Source of the DNA: Phycisphaerae bacterium
GTDB taxonomy: Bacteria > Planctomycetota > Phycisphaerae > UBA1845 > Fen-1342
NCBI GenBank assembly: GCA_017999985.1
Contig: JAGNKU010000018.1
Location: 36,618-100,617, forward strand
DNA: 64,000 nt
Direction of reading: 5' to 3'
The position numbers and the translations under genes were made by a program. Position 1 is the first letter of the stretch, and every line of letters begins with the position of its first letter. Positions 41,758-50,458 of the stretch are shown piece after piece. The notes beneath the pieces were generated by a model that saw only the letters and a list, made by a program, of their open reading frames with translations, made no database searches and was not told where the DNA came from.

Positions 41758-44700
41758 ATGAGTACCGGCGGCAGTTACGATCCGCATGCGGTCGAGAGCG
41801 AGATCTACGAGTTCTGGGAGGCGGGCAACTACTTCCACGCCCGCGTCAATCCGGACAAGCGGCCGTTTGTCATCGACATCCCCCTGCCGAACGTCACCGG
41901 CGCGCTGCACCTCGGCCACGCGCTGAACAACACGCTGCAGGACATCCTCACGCGGCACGCGCGCATGCGCGGCTACGAGGCCCTGTGGATGCCCGGCATG
42001 GACCACGCCGGCATCGCGACGCAGGCGGTCGTGGAACGTCGGCTGAAGGAGGAGCAGAACCTGACGCGGCACGACCTCGGCCGCGAGGGGCTGGTCAAGA
42101 AGATCTGGGAGTGGAAAGAGCAGTACGGCGAGCGCATTCTCTCGCAGCTCCGCGGGATGGGCTTTTCGTGCGACTGGGAACGCACGCGCTTCACGCTCGA
42201 TGAAGTCTGCGCGCGGGCCGTGTACGAGGTGTTCTTCCGCTGGTTCAAGGACGGGCTCATCTACCGCGGCACGCGGCTCGTGAACTGGGACGCCTTTCTG
42301 CAGACCGCCGTCGCGGACGACGAGATCGTGCATGAGACGGTAAAGGGGCATCTGTGGCACTACCGCTACCCGATCCTCCCGGCATCCGTAGCGGCCGACC
42401 CCCGAGTCGGCCGTAGTCTGCCGGAAGACGTCGCTCGCACCGCGCTAGCCCAAGCCGTCGTGCCGAATGCCAGGCTGGGCGTGGATTACCTTACGATCGC
42501 GACCACGCGGCCGGAGACTATGCTCGGTGATACCGCGCTGGCGGTGCATCCGGACGATGAACGCTATCAGCACCTGATCGGGCGGTACTGCTTGCTGCCA
42601 CTCGTGAATCGGGCGATTCCGATCATCGCCGACGACATTCTCGTCAAGAAAGAGTTCGGCACCGGCTGCGTGAAGGTCACGCCCGGGCACGATCCGAACG
42701 ACTACGCGTTCGGGCAACGGCATCCCGAGGCGGCGGCGATCAACATCCTTACGCCGGACGGGAAGATCAATCAGAACGGCGGGAGCTACAAGGGTCTGGA
42801 TCGCTACGACGCGCGGAAGAAGGTCGTGGCGGATCTCGAGGCACTCGGGCTGATGGAGAAGATCGAGCCGTATGTGACGGAGGTCGGCCACAGCGATCGC
42901 AGCAAGACGCCGATCGAGCCGATGCTGAGCGAGCAGTGGTTCGTGAAGATGGGCGACCTGGCCGAGATGGCGATGGAAGCGGTGCGCGACGGCCGCGTGC
43001 AGTTCTTCCCCGCGCGCTACGCGCAGATGTATCTCGACTGGCTCGGTGAAAAGCGCGACTGGTGCATCAGCCGGCAGCTCTGGTGGGGGCACCGGATACC
43101 GGTGTGGACGTTGCGTGGTACGGCCGTCGACACGTTCCTCAAGCGCTGCGACCGCCACGAACTTACCGAGCAACTGAACCGATACATTGCTGGGGGGCTG
43201 TTGGCACACCAAGTACTGACAGAGCGGGGAATCACGCCCCACGCCGGGGTATTCGAAATTCACTCGGCCCGAATACACAGCTATTTCTGTCCAGCACCCC
43301 ATTTCATCGCAGAATTCGAGACGTTCGCGCAGTCGATCGGAATGGAACGTGACCCGGACGTCCTCGACACCTGGTTCAGCTCGGCGTTGTGGCCATTCAG
43401 CACGCTGGGGTGGCCGCATGACGACAGGGATCAAGGGAACGAGGGATCAAGGGATCAAGGAGGACCTGCGCCGGGCGCGGGCCTCGATCCCTCGATCCCT
43501 CGCTCCCCCGCTCCCTCCCGCGCCGACTTCGACTACTTCTTCCCCACCAACACGCTGGTCACCGGGCGCGGGATCATCACGCTGTGGGTCGCGCGCATGG
43601 TCATCACGTCCCTCTACTTCACCAAGCGCGTCCCGTTCCAGCACGTCCACATCCACCCGATCATCCAGGATGGCCAGGGCCGGACGATGAGCAAATCGCT
43701 CGGCAACGGCGTCGATCCGCTCGACATTATCGCGCTTTACGGCACCGACGCCCTCCGCTTCACCATGGCCCAGATGGACACCGAGACGCAGGACGTCCGC
43801 ATGCCCGTCAAGCCGGTGAAGCTGCCCGACGGCCGGCAGGTCAACAGCAGCGAGAAATTCGAGCTCGGCCGCAACTTCTGCAACAAGATCTGGCAGGCGG
43901 CGACGGGGTTTGTATTTCCGAACATAGAAGGGATCAAGGGATCGAGGGATCAAGGGAACAAGGGTGCCACTGCTCTTGAGCAGTGCTCCGGTGCCGCAGA
44001 TGGAAACGGCTGGCCGCGGCCGCTGCGGCCCGATGAGCTCGCCATCGAAGACCGCTGGATTCTCTCGCGGCTCGGCGGGTGCATCGCCGAGGTCGATCGC
44101 CGGCTGGCTCGCTACCAGATCAGCGAGGTCGCCAACACGCTGTACTCGTTCTTCTGGAGCGATTTCTGCGACTGGTACGTCGAGCTCGTCAAGCCGCGCC
44201 TGTTCGGCAAGGACGACGCCGGCGTCGTGCAGGTCCACACGGACGATTCCGCCAACGCCGCGCGGCAGGTCCTGACCTGCGTGCTCGACCGGGCCCTGCG
44301 CCTGCTGCACCCGATCGTTCCGTTCCTCACCGAAGCACTCTGGCAGCAGCTCAACGAGCGCGCCCCGCAGCGCGGCGTAACTGAAATCCGCCCCGGCGAG
44401 CCCGCTTTGATCAAGGCCGCGTGGCCGGATGCGTCCGCTTTTCGCCGCGAGCCCGAAGTCGAACGCGAGATGGAGGCATTGCAGGACATCATCCGCGCCC
44501 TGCGCGACACGCTCGCCCGCATCAACACGAGCCGCGCCGCCGCGAAGACGCCTGCAATCGGCAAGATTCCGCACGCCGTTCTGCGGACCGATCCGGCGAT
44601 ATCCGAGGGTCTGCGCGACCAGATCGCGGTGATCCGCCGGCTGGGCCGCTGCGAGCAGTTGGAAATCGGCGCGGACGTGACGAAGCCGCCGGAGTCGGCG

Positions 44701-44952
44701 ACGCAGGTGCTCCGCGGCGTCGAGGTTTACGTGCCGCTGCGCGGGCTGATGGACCTGGACGCCGAGCGCCGACGGCTGCAGAAGGACCTCGACGAGCTGC
44801 GCGGACACAGCGAGCGACTGGCCGGCAAGCTGTCGAATGAGGGTTTCGTCGCCAAGGCCCCGGCGGCGGTCGTCGAGCAGGAGCGGGCGCGGCTGGCGGA
44901 GATGAAGGATCGGCTGGCGTCGATCGAGCGAAATCTGGCGGATTTGCAGTGA
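41758..44952 (+). CDS. valS: Valyl-tRNA synthetase with repeat-encoded insertions
   Basis: Class I synthetase that charges tRNA-Val and edits Thr. The HIGH motif is HLGH (51-54) in LPNVTGALHLGHALNNTL, and the KMSKS loop reads TMSKS (643-647). The CP1 editing domain (about 190-400, VDYLTIATTRPETMLGDTALAVHP), the anticodon domain and the C-terminal coiled coil (about 1000-1062) are all present. It is 1064 aa, 100-180 longer than most homologues. The excess includes three in-frame segments from palindromic or octamer repeats: about 205-235, 555-587 and 724-747. All fall in loops. ATG 41758 has AGGGAG five bases upstream; the frame is open to 41698. Confidence 0.95.
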   Translation: MSTGGSYDPHAVESEIYEFWEAGNYFHARVNPDKRPFVIDIPLPNVTGALHLGHALNNTLQDILTRHARMRGYEALWMPGMDHAGIATQAVVERRLKEEQNLTRHDLGREGLVKKIWEWKEQYGERILSQLRGMGFSCDWERTRFTLDEVCARAVYEVFFRWFKDGLIYRGTRLVNWDAFLQTAVADDEIVHETVKGHLWHYRYPILPASVAADPRVGRSLPEDVARTALAQAVVPNARLGVDYLTIATTRPETMLGDTALAVHPDDERYQHLIGRYCLLPLVNRAIPIIADDILVKKEFGTGCVKVTPGHDPNDYAFGQRHPEAAAINILTPDGKINQNGGSYKGLDRYDARKKVVADLEALGLMEKIEPYVTEVGHSDRSKTPIEPMLSEQWFVKMGDLAEMAMEAVRDGRVQFFPARYAQMYLDWLGEKRDWCISRQLWWGHRIPVWTLRGTAVDTFLKRCDRHELTEQLNRYIAGGLLAHQVLTERGITPHAGVFEIHSARIHSYFCPAPHFIAEFETFAQSIGMERDPDVLDTWFSSALWPFSTLGWPHDDRDQGNEGSRDQGGPAPGAGLDPSIPRSPAPSRADFDYFFPTNTLVTGRGIITLWVARMVITSLYFTKRVPFQHVHIHPIIQDGQGRTMSKSLGNGVDPLDIIALYGTDALRFTMAQMDTETQDVRMPVKPVKLPDGRQVNSSEKFELGRNFCNKIWQAATGFVFPNIEGIKGSRDQGNKGATALEQCSGAADGNGWPRPLRPDELAIEDRWILSRLGGCIAEVDRRLARYQISEVANTLYSFFWSDFCDWYVELVKPRLFGKDDAGVVQVHTDDSANAARQVLTCVLDRALRLLHPIVPFLTEALWQQLNERAPQRGVTEIRPGEPALIKAAWPDASAFRREPEVEREMEALQDIIRALRDTLARINTSRAAAKTPAIGKIPHAVLRTDPAISEGLRDQIAVIRRLGRCEQLEIGADVTKPPESATQVLRGVEVYVPLRGLMDLDAERRRLQKDLDELRGHSERLAGKLSNEGFVAKAPAAVVEQERARLAEMKDRLASIERNLADLQ
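42388..42413. repeat. GTAG-headed REP-like palindrome inside valS
   Basis: GTAG (42388-42391) followed by a perfect 8-bp hairpin, CGGCCGAC (42392-42399) and GTCGGCCG (42406-42413), with a 6-nt loop. The GTAG head plus palindrome is the hallmark form of bacterial REP sequences. It is translated in frame in the CP1 region of valS (around residue 212). Confidence 0.65.
43426..43515. repeat. Inverted octamer array inside valS
   Basis: Left arm: four octamers of consensus AGGGATCA at 43426-43457. Right arm: four octamers of consensus TCGATCCC/TCGCTCCC at 43484-43515, the reverse complement of the left. The 26-nt centre makes an imperfect 32-bp hairpin. It is exactly 90 bp (30 codons), so the frame is kept, just before the segment DFDYFFPTNTLVTG. 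Confidence 0.8.
43929..43984. repeat. Second octamer array plus palindrome inside valS
   Basis: Four octamers of consensus AGGGATCA/G at 43929-43960, direct orientation, followed by a perfect palindrome CACTGCTC-TT-GAGCAGTG at 43967-43984. Translated in frame after FVFPNIEG. Confidence 0.75.
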
Positions 44953-45025
44953 TGCGGTGCGCAGCCGCCGGCGTGTGAGTGCTCGTCGCACGCTGGGGCA
45001 AGACGGCGCGGCGCGCCGCGGGACA

Positions 45026-45075
45026 GGACGGCGTAACGCACGGCGGTGCGGGACGGCGTGACGCCCGCCGGGGCG
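45026..45075 (+). repeat. Two tandem 25-bp GC-rich units
   Basis: GGACGGCGTAACGCA... (45026-45050) and GGACGGCGTGACGCC... (45051-45075) are about 80% identical direct repeats, with a decayed third unit after them, in the 281-bp gap between valS and the tRNA gene. Confidence 0.5.
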
Positions 45076-45175
45076 GGGCGACGCCCGGCGCCGCGGTCGT
45101 CAGCCCGCCGCGCGATATCGGTCCGGGCCCGCCGGCGACCTCGTCAGGTCGCTGTTCGTGGAGGACTCGCGGACC

Positions 45176-45203
45176 TTGCGTCGAGGCCGGAATCTGGTAG
45201 GAT
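45176..45203 (+). promoter_or_regulatory. Candidate promoter for tRNA-Pro
   Basis: TTGCGT (45176-45181), 16-bp spacer, TAGGAT (45198-45203). The expected start site is about 23-25 nt before the tRNA, a normal distance for a stable-RNA promoter. Confidence 0.5.
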
Positions 45204-45233
45204 GAGAAGTCCGTCCGTAAGGGCGGGACGAGA

Positions 45234-45308
45234 CGGAGTGTAGCTCAGCCTGGCTAGAGCGCTTGGTTCGGGACCAAGAGGTCGCAGGTTCAAATCCTGT
45301 CACTCCGA
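45234..45308 (+). tRNA. tRNA-Pro (anticodon CGG)
   Basis: A complete 75-nt cloverleaf. The acceptor stem CGGAGTG (45234-45240) pairs with CACTCCG (45301-45307) and the discriminator is A45308. D arm is GCTC...GAGC, the anticodon stem CTTGG/CCAAG encloses TTCGGGA (anticodon CGG), and the T arm is GCAGG-TTCAAAT-CCTGT. The 3' CCA is not encoded. It reads CCG codons, which are abundant in this GC-rich genome. Confidence 0.95.
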
Positions 45309-45565
45309 TCACGTAAGTGTAGCCGAACGCATGACTTAGCGTACCCGCCCGGCGTAGGGCGGTGCGGCCCCAAGAGGAAGGCACCCGGTAATTACCGGCT
45401 GACGCCCCCGGAGGTCGCACGCTGCCCCGCCGAACCCCCAGAAAGCACACCCCTGAAGCGCCCCCCTTCGTACCTCCAAATGCGGGTGATACAGACCGGT
45501 CCCCAGGAAGCCCTCGGAAGCCACGAGGCCATCATAGAATCGCGCGCGCCGAGCTTCTACCGCTC

Positions 45566-46185
45566 GTGACGCGGACTTGGCAACACGGGTGGATTCGATG
45601 CGCGCATTGGATGGTGATCGCCCAGGAGCTGTCGGTGCAGGCCGGTCTGACGCTGATCGAGAACGCGCGGCTGTTCGCACTCCTCGGCCTGACCGCCGGT
45701 GATGCGTCGATCCTGTGTTGGGACAACAAGTACCACTTCAGCCACTGGCGACCGGTAACCGCGATTCGCAGCGCGGACCTGGATGGCAACCCGGCGACGC
45801 AGCCGAACCCAGACTGGACGCCGCTGGTCACGACGCCCCCGTTTCCGACGCATACCAGCCGCCACAGCACGTTCAGCAGCGCGTGCGCAACGAGCCCCGC
45901 GGATTTTTCGGTCGGGACAACATTGCGTTCACCACAGCGTCCGAGAGCCTGCCGGGCGTATGGTGCAGCTTCACGTCGTTGTCGGAAGCGGCCGAAGAGG
46001 CGGGTCGAAGCCGCGTTTACGGCGGGATTCACTGGCAGTACGACAACGTGGCCGCGGCCGGACTGGCGCTGGGGCAGTGGGTGTTCGCCAACTTCCTGCG
46101 ACCGACGGCGGTTCACCAGCCAGAGCTTCCGCCGCAACCACTGCCCCTCGGCGTCAGACGCGGCCACGACGCGCTCGCGGAGTGA
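45566..46185 (+). pseudogene. Vanadium haloperoxidase-like (PAP2) remnant with frameshift
   Basis: Reading from 45566, the frame gives ENARLFALLGLTAGDASILC, a KYHFSHWRPVTAIR segment, DWTPLVTTPPFPTHTSRHST and SSACATSPADF. The match then continues in the next frame from about 45905 (FFGRDNIAFTTASESLPG, EAAEEAGRSRVYGGIHWQYD, LALGQWVFANFLRP) to the stop at 46185. The switch is at a run of five T (45904-45908), where six would keep the frame (A-D-F-F-G). The family's acid-base His is in SRHS (usually SGHS) and the vanadate His in YGGIH. About half the family length (N-terminal) is missing, so it is a double-damaged remnant. Confidence 0.75.
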
Positions 46186-46192
46186 TGCGTCC

Positions 46193-47860
46193 CTACTGGT
46201 ACAACTTGGGGCCCTGGCGCCAATCATGGTCCTTCTCGTGGCCCCACTCCAGCACCCGTGGCCGCCGTTCGCGGAGCCGCACGGATTCGATGCCGAGGTA
46301 GTAGCCTGTGGACACGTTGTGCTTGCCGACACACTCAAGCCGCAGCACGTACTCGCCGGGGTCAGGCCAGAAATCCAGCAGGTGGTATTCCCAGTTGTCG
46401 GTGTCGGCCTTGTAGAAGTCCAGGGGGCCGCCGAGCTTGACGCCGTTGAGCGTGGCCTGGTATTGGCCGAAGTCATTGCTGCGGGTCATGTTCAAGAGCA
46501 GGCGAAACGGGGCCTTCTCCTCGACGGTGAACGGTATCTCGATCCACGCGTTTGCGACCTGGGACGGCCTGTAAAGCACCTGGCCCTTGGTGTAACCCAG
46601 CAGTTGCTGAACCTCGGTCACGCCGTCGCCGTGGCGCACACCGCCGGGGACATCGGCGGCGTAGAAGATCGTGTCCAGGTTGGGCAAGGTGCGGTCACGG
46701 GCGTGCGGGGCGCGGGCCGCGAACGTCGGCTCACCCTGCTGGTACCAGAAGGCGACGCTGGAATAGTCGTCCTGCCGCTCGTTCCAGCTGTGGGTCTTGT
46801 ACTCCGGGTTCTCGTCGGGCGAAATCCAGCCGTAATGTTCGATCGTGACTTTGATGCCGGTGTTGAACACCAGCGGGTCGTGAATGTGCCAGCGATAGGC
46901 GCAGGTGCGGCTGCCGACCACGCCCCACTGGTCGAAATACGGCGTTCCGAAGTACGGCGTGCTGGTCGTCTGCAGGCCCCAGGCCGAGAGGAAGTAGTCC
47001 TCGGTCCCCGTGCCCCAGATGGAGGCTTTCGACTCGCCGTCGATATAGATCTTCTCATCCCCCTCGCCAAACCACGACGGGCTGCGCGTGCGGACGCTGA
47101 GCACGGTGCCGACGTAGTGGCCCTTGCCCTGTGTCTCGAGGATCAGGTAGTCGCGCCCGCCGACCACCGGGTATTCCTGCCGGTACTGCGCGTAGAAATA
47201 GGGCGTGTCATCGGGCAGTGTGTTCAGCTTGATCCAGTCGATGTTGTAGTACAGCAGGCTGATCGGCTTCTCGCTCTCATTCACGATTTCGATGCGGATC
47301 GATTTGCGAAACGGCATGCGCCAGAAGCAGTTGTACGAGTCGGCGTCCTCGACGACTACGGGCACGCTAATGACCGCGCGGCGCTGGCCAAATCCGTTGG
47401 CGAAGAAGTCACCGACCGGGGCCTCGACGCCGGGGCGCTCGCGCCCGTCGTAGTAGATGCGAAGCAGCATTTCCTGGTGGTTCGCGGATCCGTTCTTTGC
47501 CCAGTCCTGGGGCTCCGGGCCGAGGAACGTCATCCAGATGTGCGTGATGACCCCGGGGCCCTGCTCGTCGAGCAGGACCTTGGTCACGCCGGGCGGCACA
47601 CTCTGGTTGTCCGAATTGCTGTCGGGATCAAGTTCGCCGTGCGGATCATACTTGCCGTCGGGTCCGCGGCGATGCGACGACGTGGCGCGCCTGCTGCGGC
47701 CTTCCTGCGGGCGGGCGAGATCGTCGAGGTCGCCGGCAGGCGCGAAGGCGCCCGCCAGCCAGAGCAACCCTAGCAGCACGGTTGCAGAACCTGTTCCCCG
47801 CACGCGGGGCTGCGGCCTGTGGGACGGCGTGCGATCATGAAGCGGGTACGCGCTGATCAT
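46193..47860 (-). CDS. DUF2961 / GH172-type glycoside hydrolase, exported
   Basis: A 555-residue protein of the DUF2961 family (now glycoside hydrolase family GH172, active on alpha-fructofuranosides or D-arabinofuranosides). It starts at ATG 47860 with AGAGGAG upstream, then a signal segment (about 22-38, VLLGLLWLAGAFA) and a DUF2961 jelly-roll core (about 75-380). Typical strings are PGVITHIWMTFLG, GDFFANGFGQ, Y-Y-N-I-D-W, and I-W-G-T-G-T-E-D-Y-F-L-S-A-W-G. A second beta-domain (about 395-540) follows. The substrate cannot be stated. It is divergent from recQ and convergent with the haloperoxidase remnant. Confidence 0.88.
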   Translation of the reverse strand: MISAYPLHDRTPSHRPQPRVRGTGSATVLLGLLWLAGAFAPAGDLDDLARPQEGRSRRATSSHRRGPDGKYDPHGELDPDSNSDNQSVPPGVTKVLLDEQGPGVITHIWMTFLGPEPQDWAKNGSANHQEMLLRIYYDGRERPGVEAPVGDFFANGFGQRRAVISVPVVVEDADSYNCFWRMPFRKSIRIEIVNESEKPISLLYYNIDWIKLNTLPDDTPYFYAQYRQEYPVVGGRDYLILETQGKGHYVGTVLSVRTRSPSWFGEGDEKIYIDGESKASIWGTGTEDYFLSAWGLQTTSTPYFGTPYFDQWGVVGSRTCAYRWHIHDPLVFNTGIKVTIEHYGWISPDENPEYKTHSWNERQDDYSSVAFWYQQGEPTFAARAPHARDRTLPNLDTIFYAADVPGGVRHGDGVTEVQQLLGYTKGQVLYRPSQVANAWIEIPFTVEEKAPFRLLLNMTRSNDFGQYQATLNGVKLGGPLDFYKADTDNWEYHLLDFWPDPGEYVLRLECVGKHNVSTGYYLGIESVRLRERRPRVLEWGHEKDHDWRQGPKLYQ

Positions 47861-48235
47861 CGCGGGTGGCTCCTCTGGGTTCCGGGTGGTTGTGGCGACA
47901 GAAGTCGCGCGCAGCATAGCGCCGCACCTGCTGGGCCTCAAGGACACTGACGCGCGGCAAAACGCCCACGACACCGGCGTCTGGCGGCGGAAGGTGCACG
48001 CGAAGCATGGTTTCGGTGAGACGCAGCCGCCGGATACGGCAAGTCGCTTGTCCGCCTGCGTACAGGAACTCCCAAATCCGCTTGACGTCCGCAGATTCCG
48101 TGCTATATTAGGTTTTTGTTAGCATGCAGTCCCCGGGGCCGGATGAGGGCAGTACCCAACTGGCAGCGCGCGGCCCGCCGGTCCCCTGGACGTTGCCGGG
48201 GACGAGCTTCGCCTTGCGCGTACGGGGAATGGTAC
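47861..48235. other. Divergent intergenic region GH172 - recQ
   Basis: A 375-bp gap with no convincing gene on either strand. It holds the ribosome-binding site of the minus-strand GH172 gene at its left and a good plus-strand promoter at 48082-48109; a GC-rich leader of about 120 nt then runs to the recQ start. Confidence 0.6.
48082..48109 (+). promoter_or_regulatory. Sigma-70-type promoter for recQ
   Basis: TTGACG (48082-48087), 16-bp spacer, TATATT (48104-48109), in an unusually AT-rich patch followed by GGTTTTTG. The best-matching promoter in the window. Confidence 0.6.
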
Positions 48236-50446
48236 ATGGCAGACGGAGTGCATGAACGAGTGGCCCGGCCAAGCGCACCGCGGACGGCCGGTTCGACGGC
48301 CAACCCGGCCCCGGCCCTGACCCCAGCCGTCATCCAGCGCGGGTCGGCCGAATCACGTGCCCGCGCTGCTCCCACCGGCCACGGCGCTTCGGCCGGGTTC
48401 GCAGCCAATCGCGCGACGCCGCGTGGCGAGCCGGCTCCAGCGGCGGCTTCCGCCCAGGCGCGCGACGTATTGAAACGCGTCTTCGGTTTCGACCAGTTCC
48501 GCAATGGCCAGGAAGCCGTCGTCACGCGGCTGTGCGCCGGCGACAACGTGCTGGCGGTCTTTCCCACCGGCGGCGGCAAGAGCCTCTGCTACGAGTTGCC
48601 CGCCCTGCTGCTGGACGGGCTCACGGTGGTCATCTCGCCGCTGATCGCCTTGATGAAAGACCAAGTGGAGTTCCTGACGGCCCACGCGGTGCCAGCGGCC
48701 CGGCTCGATTCGAGCCTGAACCACGAGGCGGCGCGCGCCGTGTACAGCGACCTGGGCGCCGGTCGGCTGAAACTCCTGTACGTTTCGCCGGAGCGTTTCG
48801 GCAGCGAGCGCTTCGTGCACCTGCTGCAGCGGCGTCGCATCGCGCTGCTCGCGATCGACGAGGCGCACTGCATCAGCGAGTGGGGCCACAACTTCCGTCC
48901 CGACTATCTGAAGCTGGCCCGCCTGGCAAAGGAGCTCCGGGTTGCGCGCGTTCTCGCGCTGACGGCAACCGCGACACCCGTGGTCGCCGCCGACATCGCC
49001 CGTGAGTTCGGCATTGCGGCCGAGAACATCGTCCATACCGGCTTCTACCGACCGAATCTGCGGCTCCGCGTGACGCCGTGCGCGGCCGAGGAGCGCCCGC
49101 AGTTGCTCCTGGCGCGGCTGCGCGCGCAGCCGCCCGGGCCGACCATCGTCTACGTCACGCTGCAGCGCACGGCGGAGGAAGTCGCGCAGCGCCTGTCCGC
49201 GGCGGGGTTCACCGCGCGAGCGTATCACGCGGGGATGGAGGCCGATGCGCGCCACGCGGTGCAGGATGCGTTCATGGCGTCCGACCACATGATCGTGGTG
49301 GCGACCATGGCGTTCGGCATGGGCGTGGACAAGGCCGACATTCGGCACGTCTACCACTACAACCTGCCCAAGGGTCTCGAAAGCTACATGCAGGAAATCG
49401 GGCGGGCGGGCCGCGACGGGGCACCGGCGCAGTGCGAGCTGTTCGCCTGCACCGACGACGTCACGACACTCGAGAACTTCTCCTACGGCGACACACCCAC
49501 GCAGGCGGCCATCGACGCGCTGCTGACCGAGTTCCTGGACGGCGCTGAGCAATTCGACATCTCGGTGGACGAGCTGTCACAACAGTACGACGTGCGTCCC
49601 CTCGTCGTCGAAACGCTGCTGGCCTACCTGGAGCTCGAGCACGTGATCCACGCCACCGGGCCGTTCTACACGACGTTCAAGTTCCAGCCGCGGCGGCCGA
49701 CACAGGAGATCCTGCGCGGCTTCGATGCGGAGCGTGCCGCGTTCCTGCGGGGCGTCCTGCAGCATGCGCGCCAGGGACGCACCTGGTTCACGCTCGAGGT
49801 CGACGAGGTCAGTCGCACGCTCGGCGAGCCGCGCGAGCGCATCGTCAAAGCGCTCAGCTACCTGGAGGAAAAAGGCGACCTGGTGCTGGAAGCCACCGGA
49901 CTGCGCCACGGCTACCGTCGGGCGCGCGGGTCCAGTGACCGTGCCGCGCTGGCAGCAGCGCTGGCCACGCGCTTCATGCGCCGGGAAGAGCACGACGTCG
50001 CGCGCATCCGCCGCGTGTGCGCGTGGGCCGCACATGACGGGTGCTTGACGCAGCATCTGCTGGAGTACTTTGGCGAGAAGCGCAACGCCTGCGGGCATTG
50101 TGCGCGCTGTGACGGTGAAGCCGCCCGTCCGCTGCCGCTGACACACCGGAATCCGGTGCGCGAGCCGGAAGCAGCGCGCCTGCGCGCGCTCCGCGCCGAA
50201 AAGCACGCCGCACTGGCCACGCCCCGGCAGCTCGCCCGGTTTCTTTGCGGTCTGTCGTCACCGGCAACCACGCGGGCCAGGCTGCGCACGCACCCCGCGT
50301 TCGGCCTGCTCGAGACAACACCGTTCCAGGAGGTGCTGGCGTTCGTGGAGCAGCACAGCGCGGAGCGCGTGCCCGCGGCCGCATCGGATCGACGACCCAC
50401 GCCCGGCACGGCGCCGCAGCCCCGGCGCGCTGCAGCGCGAGGCTGA
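48236..50446 (+). CDS. recQ: RecQ-family ATP-dependent DNA helicase
   Basis: A 736-residue superfamily 2 helicase that unwinds DNA 3'-5' in recombinational repair. A low-complexity Ala/Arg/Pro N-terminus (1-75) precedes motif 0/I (FDQFRNGQEAV, FPTGGGKS near 108-115), DEAH in IDEAHCISEWGHNFRPDY and motif VI QEIGRAGRDG. The RecQ zinc domain (C-G-H-C-A-R-C-D) lies near 615-625, after an internal winged-helix-like RQC region. No HRDC domain is visible at the C-terminus, which ends in a basic Pro/Ala tail. ATG 48236 (MADGVHERV) is chosen; the frame is open to 48116. Confidence 0.92.
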   Translation: MADGVHERVARPSAPRTAGSTANPAPALTPAVIQRGSAESRARAAPTGHGASAGFAANRATPRGEPAPAAASAQARDVLKRVFGFDQFRNGQEAVVTRLCAGDNVLAVFPTGGGKSLCYELPALLLDGLTVVISPLIALMKDQVEFLTAHAVPAARLDSSLNHEAARAVYSDLGAGRLKLLYVSPERFGSERFVHLLQRRRIALLAIDEAHCISEWGHNFRPDYLKLARLAKELRVARVLALTATATPVVAADIAREFGIAAENIVHTGFYRPNLRLRVTPCAAEERPQLLLARLRAQPPGPTIVYVTLQRTAEEVAQRLSAAGFTARAYHAGMEADARHAVQDAFMASDHMIVVATMAFGMGVDKADIRHVYHYNLPKGLESYMQEIGRAGRDGAPAQCELFACTDDVTTLENFSYGDTPTQAAIDALLTEFLDGAEQFDISVDELSQQYDVRPLVVETLLAYLELEHVIHATGPFYTTFKFQPRRPTQEILRGFDAERAAFLRGVLQHARQGRTWFTLEVDEVSRTLGEPRERIVKALSYLEEKGDLVLEATGLRHGYRRARGSSDRAALAAALATRFMRREEHDVARIRRVCAWAAHDGCLTQHLLEYFGEKRNACGHCARCDGEAARPLPLTHRNPVREPEAARLRALRAEKHAALATPRQLARFLCGLSSPATTRARLRTHPAFGLLETTPFQEVLAFVEQHSAERVPAAASDRRPTPGTAPQPRRAAARG

Positions 50447-50458
50447 CACGGCTGGCGA

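Noticed and set aside
43426..43515. CRISPR-like array
   Set aside because: Unit length is 8 bp with no spacers, and the block lies inside valS; no repeat-spacer pattern of 25-40 bp or cas gene is present in the window.
45309..45565. Partial tRNA-derived attachment site after tRNA-Pro
   Set aside because: No repeat of the tRNA 3' end was found by eye downstream, and no integrase gene is in the window.
46186..47773. Continuation of the open frame from 45566 to 47773 on the plus strand
   Set aside because: Beyond the T5 frameshift it is antisense to the GH172-type gene and has no family-like sequence; the haloperoxidase match continues in a different frame and stops at 46185.
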